From Desulfolutivibrio sulfodismutans DSM 3696 (GTDB lineage Bacteria; Desulfobacterota; Desulfovibrionia; Desulfovibrionales; Desulfovibrionaceae): a stretch of 64,000 nucleotides of DNA. Of this stretch, positions 51,634 to 59,930 are shown piece by piece (position 1 is the first letter of the stretch; every line of letters begins with the position of its first letter). The DNA is taken from positions 2,439,001-2,503,000 of the forward strand of contig NZ_CP045504.1 in NCBI RefSeq assembly GCF_013376455.1, written 5' to 3'. The position numbers were made by a program, and so were the translations under genes. A model generated the notes under the pieces. It was not told the origin of the DNA. It did not search any database and saw only the letters and a list, made by a program, of their open reading frames with translations.

Positions 51634-52948
51634 GGCTTTTTTTGGCGCATAGGGCGCGGACAGGCCCGTCGTAGCGGTTCATCTGCTCCTGCAAAAAACC
51701 ACGGTCGCCATGAATCGCCAAGGCGCGCTGCGGACAGATCATGAAGCAATAGAGGCAGCCGACGCACCCCGCCGCCGCGAGTTCGGCCAGGGGCACGGCC
51801 CCCTTGCCCGAAAGCAGGCTGTCCGGCGAAAGGCCCATGGGACAGACGTCCCGGCAGGCCGCGCACCCGGTGCAGGCGTCTCGGACCATTTCCAGGGCGC
51901 TGATGCGGGCGTCTGCGGCGTCGAACATGTCCTGGCGGACCCCTGACAGGTAGAGCAGGCCGCCGAACCACTTCGAAGCGGCCAGCCGCACCCCCGGCGG
52001 ACTGGCCCGAAGCCGCCGGAAAAGCCCGCCAAGCGGCGAACGCAGGGCCAGCCAGGCCGCCGGGGTGGGCCGGGCCGGGGTCAGCGGCCGGGGGAGCGTC
52101 GGCAAAAGACCCTTTTCGGCCAGCCGCCTGACCGCCTCTTCCGTCACGGGCGTGAGCATCCCCGACTGTCGGGCCAGTAAAAGGGGCGCGATGCGCGCGA
52201 CCGCAATGCCCGCCATATGGGCGCAGGCCAGATCGACGCCAAACGCGTCCCGCCCCACGACCAGGATGTCGGCGGCCACGGGCGTCCCGCGCGATGGGCC
52301 CATGCCCTCCATGGCCACGATCCCGTCCACCACATGCAGGCCCGGGGCCAGGGCCGCATGCAGCCGCAGGATGTTGCCGGGCAGATCCTGGTGCGTCTTT
52401 TTCTTGTTCTCCTGCCCGATCAGGCAGCCGATGAGGTTTTTCAGACACACGCTCATGCCCGTCTCGAAGTGGGTCTTGAGCTTGGGCAGGTTGATAAGCA
52501 GGTCCGCCTGGGCGCATTCCCCGGCCGCATAGGCCGTGACGCCGCCCGAGAACTCCACCGCATGCGGCGCGGCCGAGGCGTTGCAATCCACGACCCGCGC
52601 CCCGTAGCGCGCAGCCAGGACATCCACGCGCAGCCGCCCGATGACGTCGATGCCCGCGCGATAAAAGCCGCTGTTGGTTCCCTCGGCCACCGTCAGGTGG
52701 CGGCACCCCCTGTCCGCCAGCACCCGCAAAAGCCCGGACAGGACGCGCAGGTCCGTGGTGTTGCCGGTCAGGGCGTTCATGTAGGAATTGAGGTTGGGCT
52801 TGAGCACGATGCGCGCGCCCATGTCGTGGGGCAACAGGTCCGGCCGGGCGTCGAACACCCCGGCCAGACGCCGCACCACATCGTCGAAGCTCACGGCCCG
52901 CAGAACCTGGACCGGGGCCACATCCGGCCAGACGCCCGCGTCAGCCAT
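51623..52948 (-). CDS. DUF362 protein with a C-terminal two-cluster ferredoxin domain
   Basis: 441 residues. The DUF362 part (about 1-290) includes IVLKPNLNSYMN, VAEGTNSGFYRAGID and LINLPKLKTHFETGMSVCLKN. Iron-sulfur motifs near the end are CTGCAACRDVCPMG and CVGCLYCFMICP. Family members are found in anaerobes with unknown chemistry, probably redox. Its gene overlaps the sugar transferase gene by eight bases, so it is coupled to that gene and may act on the same glycan or lipid intermediate. Confidence 0.86.
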   Translation of the reverse strand: MADAGVWPDVAPVQVLRAVSFDDVVRRLAGVFDARPDLLPHDMGARIVLKPNLNSYMNALTGNTTDLRVLSGLLRVLADRGCRHLTVAEGTNSGFYRAGIDVIGRLRVDVLAARYGARVVDCNASAAPHAVEFSGGVTAYAAGECAQADLLINLPKLKTHFETGMSVCLKNLIGCLIGQENKKKTHQDLPGNILRLHAALAPGLHVVDGIVAMEGMGPSRGTPVAADILVVGRDAFGVDLACAHMAGIAVARIAPLLLARQSGMLTPVTEEAVRRLAEKGLLPTLPRPLTPARPTPAAWLALRSPLGGLFRRLRASPPGVRLAASKWFGGLLYLSGVRQDMFDAADARISALEMVRDACTGCAACRDVCPMGLSPDSLLSGKGAVPLAELAAAGCVGCLYCFMICPQRALAIHGDRGFLQEQMNRYDGPVRALCAKKSLTA

Positions 52949-53600
52949 GCGACCCGTCCCCATACTCGGCGTTTCCGGCCTTGTCGCCCCGCACGAGAAG
53001 CGGCAGCGTACGCAGCATGATGGAGATGTCCAACCACAAACACATGCCGCGAAGATACGCCAGGTCGTGTTCCAGGTGCTCATGGATAGGGCGGCCCCGG
53101 TGGAGCGAGATCTGCCAGAGCCCGGTGAGACCCGGCTTGGCCGCAAGGCGCAACTGCTCCCTGACGGTATAGGCCGCGACGATGTGCGGCATTTCCGGGC
53201 GTGGGCCGACAAGCGACATGTCGTTTCGCAGAACGTTGTAGAGTTGGGGGAGCTCGTCCAGATTGGTGCAGCGCAAAAACCGGCCCACCCGGGTCACCCT
53301 GGCGTCGGCGGCATGCCTGGGGTGGGGGGCGTAGGGCTGCGCCTCACGGTGCATGGTGCGGAACTTGTACAGCGTAAACGGCCGCCCGAACCATCCCGAA
53401 CGCGTATGCCGGAAAATGATCGGCCCCGGGGAATCGATGCGGATTGCGGCAGCAAGGAGCAGCATGACCGGAATCGCCAGGGGCAGGGCCATGACGGTGC
53501 AACACAGATCGAGCGCCCTCTTGAGCGGCCGGTAGAGGCGCTCACGCTGCAACGTCTCTTCCGCCCCAGGAGCGGGCGAACTTCCTGTCTTGTGCACCAT
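52941..53600 (-). CDS. Priming sugar transferase (bacterial sugar transferase family)
   Basis: 219 residues, the short one-helix form: one hydrophobic segment (CCTVMALPLAIPVMLLLAAAI, about residues 32-52), then YKFRTM, NLDELPQLYNVLRNDMSLVGPRPE and KPGLTGLWQIS, the classic catalytic block. Transfers a sugar phosphate to undecaprenyl phosphate to begin a glycan. The ATG at 53600 is preferred; the frame is open further upstream. It is divergent from the phosphodiesterase-type gene across a 146-base gap. Confidence 0.92.
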   Translation of the reverse strand: MVHKTGSSPAPGAEETLQRERLYRPLKRALDLCCTVMALPLAIPVMLLLAAAIRIDSPGPIIFRHTRSGWFGRPFTLYKFRTMHREAQPYAPHPRHAADARVTRVGRFLRCTNLDELPQLYNVLRNDMSLVGPRPEMPHIVAAYTVREQLRLAAKPGLTGLWQISLHRGRPIHEHLEHDLAYLRGMCLWLDISIMLRTLPLLVRGDKAGNAEYGDGSHG

Positions 53601-53746
53601 GGTCCTCTCCACTCCCAGACCGGCAAGCCCATACGTGAAAAACACCATTCGGGGAAGTACTCCGAAAAGCCTTGCCAGGGATTGCGCGGGCGTCGTATTT
53701 GTTCGGGGATGGCGGTGGCCGGGCGCGGGAGAGAGGAAGACGGATC

Positions 53747-55414
53747 GTGGAAACAACGGGGACGAAAAGAGCCATCGTGCTCGGCTGGGACGGGGCCACC
53801 TTCGACGTCATCCGTCCGCTCATCGCCCGGGGCCGCATGCCCCATACCGCGCGGCTTATGGCCGAGGGCGCCTTCGCCAGGCTTCGCTCCACCATCCCCG
53901 CCGTGACCCCGGTGGCTTGGACCACCATGATCACCGGCGTAAACCCCGGCAAACACGGCATCCTCGACGGCCACCAACTCGATCCCGAAACCGGCCGCAT
54001 CCGCTTCGCCAGCGCCGCCATGCGCCGCGCCCCGCCCCTGTGGTCGCTTATTAACGCCCACGGCGGCAGGACCGCCGTGCTCAACGTGCCCGTGACCTAT
54101 CCCCCGGAACAGGTGAACGGCTTTCTCGCCCCGGGCATGTTCACCCCGCCGGGCGCCCCAGACGCCATCTTTCCGGCCGACATGGGCGCGGCCTTTCTGG
54201 CCCGTTTCGGCCCCCTGGCCGACTCCCCCCCCAAGTATCCCGACCCCCTCCGCTATCTGGAGTCCCTGCTTGCGGGCGTGCAGACGCGGCTGGAGATGGT
54301 GTTGTGGCTGATGGAACGCGGCCCATGGGAACTTCTTTTTGCGGTCTTCATGGAGGTCGACCGCGTACAGCACTTCTTCTGGCAATACCGCGACCCCGCC
54401 CATCCCCGCCACCGCGAACTCGGCGACGCGGTGGATCGCGTCTACGAGGCCCTGGACGCCGCCCTGGGCCGAATCCTCACGGCCGTCGGTCCGGATGCCA
54501 TCGTGGCCCTGGCCTCAGACCACGGCGCAGGGCCGCTGCACACCGGAGTATTCCTGAACGCCTGGCTCATGGACCAGGGATTGCTGCATATGACGCGCGA
54601 CTTTGAAAAGACCTTTTCGCGGCCCGCCGCCGGTGGTCTGGGACTGTTGCGCCGCGTGCTGGCCAAGGCCGTGTCCGCCGTGGCCCCCAGGGCCGCAGCG
54701 GCCATGAAGGCCGGGGCTCTGGCCTGCGAGCAGGCCCGGGTCAACAACCTCCTGCGCTCCATCATCGACTGGGAGCGCACCCTGGCCTGGTCCGACGGCA
54801 TGGGCGGCGGCATCTATGTCAACCCGCCCGCCTCCGAAGGCCCCAAGGGACGCACGGCGCTGTGTCGGCGCCTGTCCGCCGGGCTTCAGGGGCTCGTCGA
54901 TCCGCGCACCGAGAAAGCCGTGATCGAAGCCGTGCACTGGCGGGAGGACATCTATCACGGCTCCATGGTCGAGGCCGCGCCGGACCTCATCCTGACCTGC
55001 GCCCCCGGCTACCAGATCTACGCCCCGCACGAATTCCTGATCAACGCCAAGGCCCCGAGCCGGGAACTCTTCCTCGACCATCCCTGGTCCGGCCGCCATG
55101 AAGAATACGGCGTCTTCGTCCTGGCCGGTCCCGGCGTCGGCGGCGGCGACGCGGATCGGTGCGAGATGGCCGACGTGACGCCCACCCTGCTCACCCTGCT
55201 CGGCATCCCCCTGCCGGAGGGGCTTGACGGCCATGCCTTGTCCCGAGCCCTGGCGGACGGCGGCCCGCCGGATTCCGCGTCCGATCCGGCGGCGGTCTCC
55301 GGCCGACAATCCCCTGACATGGCCGACGGCGGGCCAGCCCCCGCCGACCCACAGCTTGCCCCGGAAGACGAAGAGGCCATGAAGGCGCAACTCAAAAGCC
55401 TGGGGTACATGTAA
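53747..55414 (+). CDS. Alkaline phosphatase superfamily phosphodiesterase
   Basis: 555 residues of the type I phosphodiesterase/nucleotide pyrophosphatase group. LGWDGATFDVI, the threonine nucleophile region AVTPVAWTTMITG, DRVQHFFW and ASDHGAG give the two-metal site. No signal peptide is seen, so it is probably cytoplasmic or membrane-associated. A GTG start at 53747 with GAGGA nine bases upstream is used. The stop shares a base with the next ATG (TAATG). In glycan clusters such enzymes may cleave phospho-linked or nucleotide intermediates; the substrate here is unknown. Confidence 0.88.
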   Translation: METTGTKRAIVLGWDGATFDVIRPLIARGRMPHTARLMAEGAFARLRSTIPAVTPVAWTTMITGVNPGKHGILDGHQLDPETGRIRFASAAMRRAPPLWSLINAHGGRTAVLNVPVTYPPEQVNGFLAPGMFTPPGAPDAIFPADMGAAFLARFGPLADSPPKYPDPLRYLESLLAGVQTRLEMVLWLMERGPWELLFAVFMEVDRVQHFFWQYRDPAHPRHRELGDAVDRVYEALDAALGRILTAVGPDAIVALASDHGAGPLHTGVFLNAWLMDQGLLHMTRDFEKTFSRPAAGGLGLLRRVLAKAVSAVAPRAAAAMKAGALACEQARVNNLLRSIIDWERTLAWSDGMGGGIYVNPPASEGPKGRTALCRRLSAGLQGLVDPRTEKAVIEAVHWREDIYHGSMVEAAPDLILTCAPGYQIYAPHEFLINAKAPSRELFLDHPWSGRHEEYGVFVLAGPGVGGGDADRCEMADVTPTLLTLLGIPLPEGLDGHALSRALADGGPPDSASDPAAVSGRQSPDMADGGPAPADPQLAPEDEEAMKAQLKSLGYM

Positions 55415-56766
55415 TGCCTTCACGGCGCCTGGACAGCCGGAAGCCGTGCGTCCTGATCGTCGGGGCGGGGCTGGCCGGGCTGTGTGCCGCAGTGACCCTG
55501 GCCGAGGCCGGGCAACGCTGCCTGCTCCTGGAACGGGAGCCCGAGGCGGGCGGGCTGGCCCGCTCACTGACGCTGGACGGCGTCACCTTCGACTACGGCC
55601 CCCACGTCCTTTTCGAGGAAGACAGCCCTGGCGGGCGGCTTCTCGTCGACATCCTGGAGGACGGGCCGGTCATCTCGCGCCGGTTCGCCTTCGCCATCCA
55701 GGCCGGGGGGAGGCACTTCGCCTTTCCCAACCATTTCGACGTGCTTCGCTATCCCTGGCGCTATCAGCGCGAGATACTGGCCGGGCTTCTCGGCCCCCGT
55801 CGGCCAGGCGACGATTCGGCCCGGGGCGAGCTTTCGGCCAAGACCGGTCCCGGCCTGTACGCCCTGCTTTTTGCGGGCATGCTGCGGAAAAAGAGCGCCC
55901 TGGACGGCGACGCCCTGCACCGCCACTGGCTTTTGCGACCAGGCCGGACGGTTCACGGCGACCTGGAGCCCCTGCCCCGCCAAAGCAAACTGGCCACGCT
56001 TTTCGGCATCATCACGCGCCTTCGGCGGCGCTATCTCTATCCGGCAGGCGGTTTCGGACAGCTGCCGGATCGGCTGCTTGCGCGTTTTACCCGGGCAGGG
56101 GGCCGGAGCATGCTCGGTTGCGGGCCGATTGCGTTTTCCCGCGAGGCGGACCATATCCGCGCCGTGACCGTGGGCGGACAGCGGATCGCGGTGGACCAGG
56201 CGATCTGGACCGGGCCCATGGACCGGCTCCAGCAGGCCTTGGGACTTGGCGGCGCGCCCGCCCCCCGTTTTGAGGACATCCTACTGGTTTTTCTGACCTA
56301 CGACTGCCCCCGCCCGCCCCGGCGGCCCTTCGTCTATGTCTACCACCCGGATCCGGAAATCATCTTCAACCGCAGTTCCTACCCCGCGTCCATCTTCAAT
56401 GGGCTCGGGCCGTCCGGCCGCGAGGGCATCTGCCTGGAAATCACGCCGGGGGCGGTTCCGGGACATCATTGCATCGACGATCTCGTCCGGCGGGCGATAG
56501 CGGATGTGGAGCGCCTGGGCCTGCATCCCACCGCGCGGTTGCGGGAGAAAAAGGCCCTGCTTTTGCCCTCGGCCCTGCCGGTGTACGATCTCGGCTATGC
56601 GGCGCGCATGACCGCAGCCCGCCGGGACATCCGGGCCGTGGGCAACCTTTTGAGCGTGGGCCGACTCGGCGGCTGGCATTTCTGCATGTCCCCCGAGGCC
56701 GCAGACCAGGGGATCAAGGCCGCCCGCGCCGTGCTTGCGAAATCCTGCGGGAGGCGCGACCCATGA
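55414..56766 (+). CDS. FAD-dependent UDP-galactopyranose mutase-like or oxidase-type protein
   Basis: 450 residues. An N-terminal GAGLAGLCAAVTLAEAG loop and LLLEREPEAGGLARS form a flavin-binding site. Next come GVTFDYGPHVLFEE, YPAGGFGQLPDRLL and the closing RDIRAVGNLLSVG...MSPEAADQGIKAA. The layout fits amine oxidase/UGM-type enzymes, which in glycan clusters make sugar furanoses; a lipid oxidoreductase is also possible. Coupled to the preceding gene by TAATG and to the following by a four-base overlap. Confidence 0.82.
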   Translation: MPSRRLDSRKPCVLIVGAGLAGLCAAVTLAEAGQRCLLLEREPEAGGLARSLTLDGVTFDYGPHVLFEEDSPGGRLLVDILEDGPVISRRFAFAIQAGGRHFAFPNHFDVLRYPWRYQREILAGLLGPRRPGDDSARGELSAKTGPGLYALLFAGMLRKKSALDGDALHRHWLLRPGRTVHGDLEPLPRQSKLATLFGIITRLRRRYLYPAGGFGQLPDRLLARFTRAGGRSMLGCGPIAFSREADHIRAVTVGGQRIAVDQAIWTGPMDRLQQALGLGGAPAPRFEDILLVFLTYDCPRPPRRPFVYVYHPDPEIIFNRSSYPASIFNGLGPSGREGICLEITPGAVPGHHCIDDLVRRAIADVERLGLHPTARLREKKALLLPSALPVYDLGYAARMTAARRDIRAVGNLLSVGRLGGWHFCMSPEAADQGIKAARAVLAKSCGRRDP

Positions 56767-57830
56767 GTTTCGCCACGGCCACGCGCGGCGGCGACGCCCG
56801 CTCCCGGCTGCGCATCCTCAAGCGGCACGCCCAGGCCTTTGTACGTCACGCCACGCTTCGCCGCCTCGGCAACTTCGTTCTGGCCGAGTTCGAACGCCTG
56901 ATCGGGCGGGAGCACGTCTCATCGCGCCCCTACCTGCTCAAAATCGAACCCTCGAACATCTGCAACATGCACTGTCCCTACTGCCACGACGGCCGCAGCG
57001 CCCCCGGACCCGGCCAGCGCCCCTACGGCCGGATGACCCTGGGGCAGTTTGCCCGTGTGCTCGACGACGCCGCGCCCTGGCTTTTCAAGATCAACCTGTA
57101 CGGCTTCGGCGAGCCGTTTTTATTCCCCGAAACCTTCGACATGATCCGGCTGGCGGCCGACCGCAACATCGGGGTGGGCGTGTCCTCGAACATGCAGCTT
57201 GCCGATCCCGGGCTGGCGCAACGCATGGTGTCCTCGGGGCTGGAAACGCTTATCGTCTCCATCCACGGCGCGACCCAGGCCAGTTGCGCCCGATTCATGG
57301 GCGGCGGCGACCTGGATCTGGCGCTTGGCAACGTGCGGGCCGTGATCCAGGCCCGGAATGAGGCCGGGACCGCGCTTCCCTTTGTGGACTGGCAGTACTG
57401 CGTGACCGGGTTCAATGCCGGGGAGATGGACGCAGCCAGACGGTTGGCCCTCGATATAGGCGTGGACCAGATCCGCTTCATCCGGCCGTTTCTGCCGAAA
57501 AGCGCGCCTCCGGACTGGTCCTGGTCCGGTTTCCCGCCCATCGACGAAAACGCCGAACGGCAGGGATGCCCCTGGCTGTGGCGGGCCGCCTACATCAACT
57601 GGGACGGCGGGGTGTTGCCCTGCTGCCGGGACGTGCGCAAAACGGCCAACGATTTCGGCGACGCCTTCGACCCGGGGATTTCGCGGCTTTGGAACAATGA
57701 CCGCTTTCGGGCCGCACGGCGGCTCGTGGCCAAGGGGGTGGACGCGGACGACGGCACGGCGCGGATGGCGGGCGTCATGTGCGCCGCATGCCCGGCCGTC
57801 CGGGGAACCCGGGGGCGCACGCGCCCATGA
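56763..57830 (+). CDS. Radical SAM/SPASM enzyme (second copy)
   Basis: 355 residues. CNMHCPYC (C-x3-C-x2-C) near residue 68, GFGEPFLFPETFDM, IVSIHGATQASCARFM, and SPASM-like cysteines in CPWLWR, GGVLPCCRD and CAACP. It is clearly related to the protein at 46225-47352 in the same island. Start by ATGA overlap with the flavoprotein gene. Possible tasks are peptide or sugar modification; the surrounding genes favour the glycan. Confidence 0.88.
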   Translation: MSFATATRGGDARSRLRILKRHAQAFVRHATLRRLGNFVLAEFERLIGREHVSSRPYLLKIEPSNICNMHCPYCHDGRSAPGPGQRPYGRMTLGQFARVLDDAAPWLFKINLYGFGEPFLFPETFDMIRLAADRNIGVGVSSNMQLADPGLAQRMVSSGLETLIVSIHGATQASCARFMGGGDLDLALGNVRAVIQARNEAGTALPFVDWQYCVTGFNAGEMDAARRLALDIGVDQIRFIRPFLPKSAPPDWSWSGFPPIDENAERQGCPWLWRAAYINWDGGVLPCCRDVRKTANDFGDAFDPGISRLWNNDRFRAARRLVAKGVDADDGTARMAGVMCAACPAVRGTRGRTRP

Positions 57831-58954
57831 CCCGGCCGCGCATCGCCGTGGACCTGCACAGCCTGACCGGGCTCATGCAGGGCGTCAGGACGTATTCCCT
57901 GCAACTGGCGCAGCGTCTGCCGGGCCTGGACCCGGACAGCGACTACCTGTTCTACCTGCCGGACGTGCGCGGCGACGAGGCCGCCCGCCTTGCGGTAAAA
58001 AACGTCTCCCTGCGCCGGATACCCGGCTCACGACTGGCCCGGCTGCTCAGCTTCGGGACCAGGCTGGCCCGGGACCGGGCCGACCTCCTGCACGGACAGT
58101 ACCTCTCGCCGCCCTTTCTGCCCTGCCCGGCGGTGCTGACCCTGCACGACGTGCTGCACGAATCCCACCCCCGGTTCTATCCCGCCCGCATGCGACTGCT
58201 CATGCGACGGCTCTACCCCCTGGCGGCGCGGCGGGCGGCCCTGGTTTTGACCTGCTCGCAGTATTGCCGCCGCGAGATCATCGAACGGTACGGCGTCCCT
58301 GAACATCGTGTCGCGGCCATTCCCCTGGCCGCAGGCGGGGAGTTCCGGCCTGCCCGGAACGAGACGGATCGTGCGGAGGCATCCGCCGTGGCGGCGAAAT
58401 ACGGCCTACGCGGCCGGTACGTGCTGTTCGTGGGCAGGCTTGAACCCAGAAAGAACATCCCCGCCCTGGTGCGCGCCTTTCAGGCCCTCGGGCCGCACGG
58501 GGGCGGGGAGCTGACATTGGCGGCGGCGGGCATGGCCGACCCGCTCTTTGCCACCCGGGACGCCCGGGAGCTTGTCCGGGGCGACCGCCGGGTGTCCCTG
58601 CTCGGACGTGTGGCCCCGGAAGATCTGCCGCACCTTTACCGGGGGGCGGAGCTTTTCGCCTTCCCCTCCCATGCCGAGGGATTCGGTTTGCCGCCGCTTG
58701 AGGCCATGGCCAGCGGCGTACCGGTGGTCTGCTCGGACACCACCGCATTGCCCGAGGTGGTCGGCGACGCAGGACTTCTGGTTTCGCCGAACGACGAGGC
58801 CGGGTTGGCCAGGGCCATGCAACGGATACTGACGGACGGCGAACTCCGTGCCAGCCTCATCGCCAGGGGTCTGGCCCAAAGCGGCCGGTTCAGCTGGGAC
58901 GCCACGGCCAGGGCCACCTGCGCCGCGTATCACCGGGTTCTGGGGGACGTCTGA
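57827..58954 (+). CDS. Family 4 glycosyltransferase
   Basis: 375 residues, GT-B fold: acceptor-domain opening RIAVDLHSLTGLMQGVRTY, LTLHDVLHESHPRF, YVLFVGRLEPRKNIPALVRAF, and the donor site EGFGLPPLEAMASGVPVV. Transfers sugars from nucleotide donors to a lipid or growing glycan. Last gene of the plus-strand operon, coupled by ATGA. Its stop lies inside the convergent acyltransferase gene (25-base overlap). Confidence 0.94.
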   Translation: MTRPRIAVDLHSLTGLMQGVRTYSLQLAQRLPGLDPDSDYLFYLPDVRGDEAARLAVKNVSLRRIPGSRLARLLSFGTRLARDRADLLHGQYLSPPFLPCPAVLTLHDVLHESHPRFYPARMRLLMRRLYPLAARRAALVLTCSQYCRREIIERYGVPEHRVAAIPLAAGGEFRPARNETDRAEASAVAAKYGLRGRYVLFVGRLEPRKNIPALVRAFQALGPHGGGELTLAAAGMADPLFATRDARELVRGDRRVSLLGRVAPEDLPHLYRGAELFAFPSHAEGFGLPPLEAMASGVPVVCSDTTALPEVVGDAGLLVSPNDEAGLARAMQRILTDGELRASLIARGLAQSGRFSWDATARATCAAYHRVLGDV

Positions 58955-59928
58955 TAGGATCCGCCGGGCGGGGCGGGCGATTTTGTTTCGATCAGTTCCC
59001 CCGGCTCGAAGAGGTCCAGGAAGCGCATGGCCCCGGGATCGTCCAGAAGCCGTCGTTCATAGCGGCGGGCGAACTCCCGGGCTATGCGGGTCTCGACGTC
59101 CGGCCCGTCCGACCGCCCGGCATCCTGGACGTCGGACGGTTCGAGGGGCGGTTCAATGGTCACGGTGAACGGTTTCGTCTTCCCCCGGACCACAAAAAGC
59201 GGCAAAATGGCTGCGCCGCAGCCCAGGGCCATACGCGCGGCTCCCGTGGGGAAAAGCACCGGCTGGCCGCACAGGCGAACCAGCACATGCTCGCCCAGAC
59301 GCCTGAGCCATCCGGCCCCGTCACCGGAACACAGCACCAGGCCGTTTTCGCGAAGGACTCTGAACGCGGGCAAGAGCCCCTCCCGGGCGTCGAGCATCTC
59401 GCCGGGAATCGCGCCCTCATACCGCCTGCGAAGACGCAGGGACACCCCCCGCCCCACGGCGCTCAGGCCCGTCTCGTTCACACACCCGATCTGCATGGCC
59501 CGGCGCCCCAGAAGGGACAGCGCGGCCAGGGCCAGTTGCTCCGGTCCCAGATGGGCCTGGATGAGCACCGCTCCGCGCCCCCTGGCCAAGGCCGCGTCCA
59601 GATGTTTTAGCCCAGAAAAATCGGCGATATCGGCCAGGGACTCCCGGGCCAGCCGGGGATAGACGAAGACCAGAAGCTGGCTCACGTAGTGGTTGCGGAA
59701 GTTCTCGCGCACGGCCCGGCGCATGGCCTGGCCCGGGGCAAGGCCCATGCGGCCGAGATTTCGTTCCAGACGGCGGCGTTTGTCCGCAGCCACGGCCCAG
59801 TGCAGGTCTCCCAGGGCCCGAAAGACCGCCAGGGCCGCGCGCGGCGGCAGACGCTCCACGACGAAGCGGAAGGGATACCAGGCCACAAGGCGCAGGAAAT
59901 CGCGCAGGAAGGATTCGCGGACACGCAC
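58930..59928 (-). CDS. LpxL/HtrB-like acyltransferase
   Basis: 332 residues of the lipid A lauroyl/myristoyl transferase superfamily. GAVLIQAHLGPEQLALAAL holds the catalytic histidine (about residue 126), but the usual acidic residue four positions on is shifted (H-L-G-P-E-Q rather than H-x4-D/E). Next come GRGVSLRLRRRYEGAIP, GLVLCSGDGAGW and LFPTGAARMA. Probably membrane-associated. GTG at 59928 with GGAGG eight bases upstream is the best start; a TTG at 59934 would be coupled but is too close to the ribosome site. It likely acylates a lipid precursor made in this cluster. Confidence 0.87.
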   Translation of the reverse strand: MRVRESFLRDFLRLVAWYPFRFVVERLPPRAALAVFRALGDLHWAVAADKRRRLERNLGRMGLAPGQAMRRAVRENFRNHYVSQLLVFVYPRLARESLADIADFSGLKHLDAALARGRGAVLIQAHLGPEQLALAALSLLGRRAMQIGCVNETGLSAVGRGVSLRLRRRYEGAIPGEMLDAREGLLPAFRVLRENGLVLCSGDGAGWLRRLGEHVLVRLCGQPVLFPTGAARMALGCGAAILPLFVVRGKTKPFTVTIEPPLEPSDVQDAGRSDGPDVETRIAREFARRYERRLLDDPGAMRFLDLFEPGELIETKSPAPPGGSYQTSPRTR

Positions 59929-59930
59929 GG

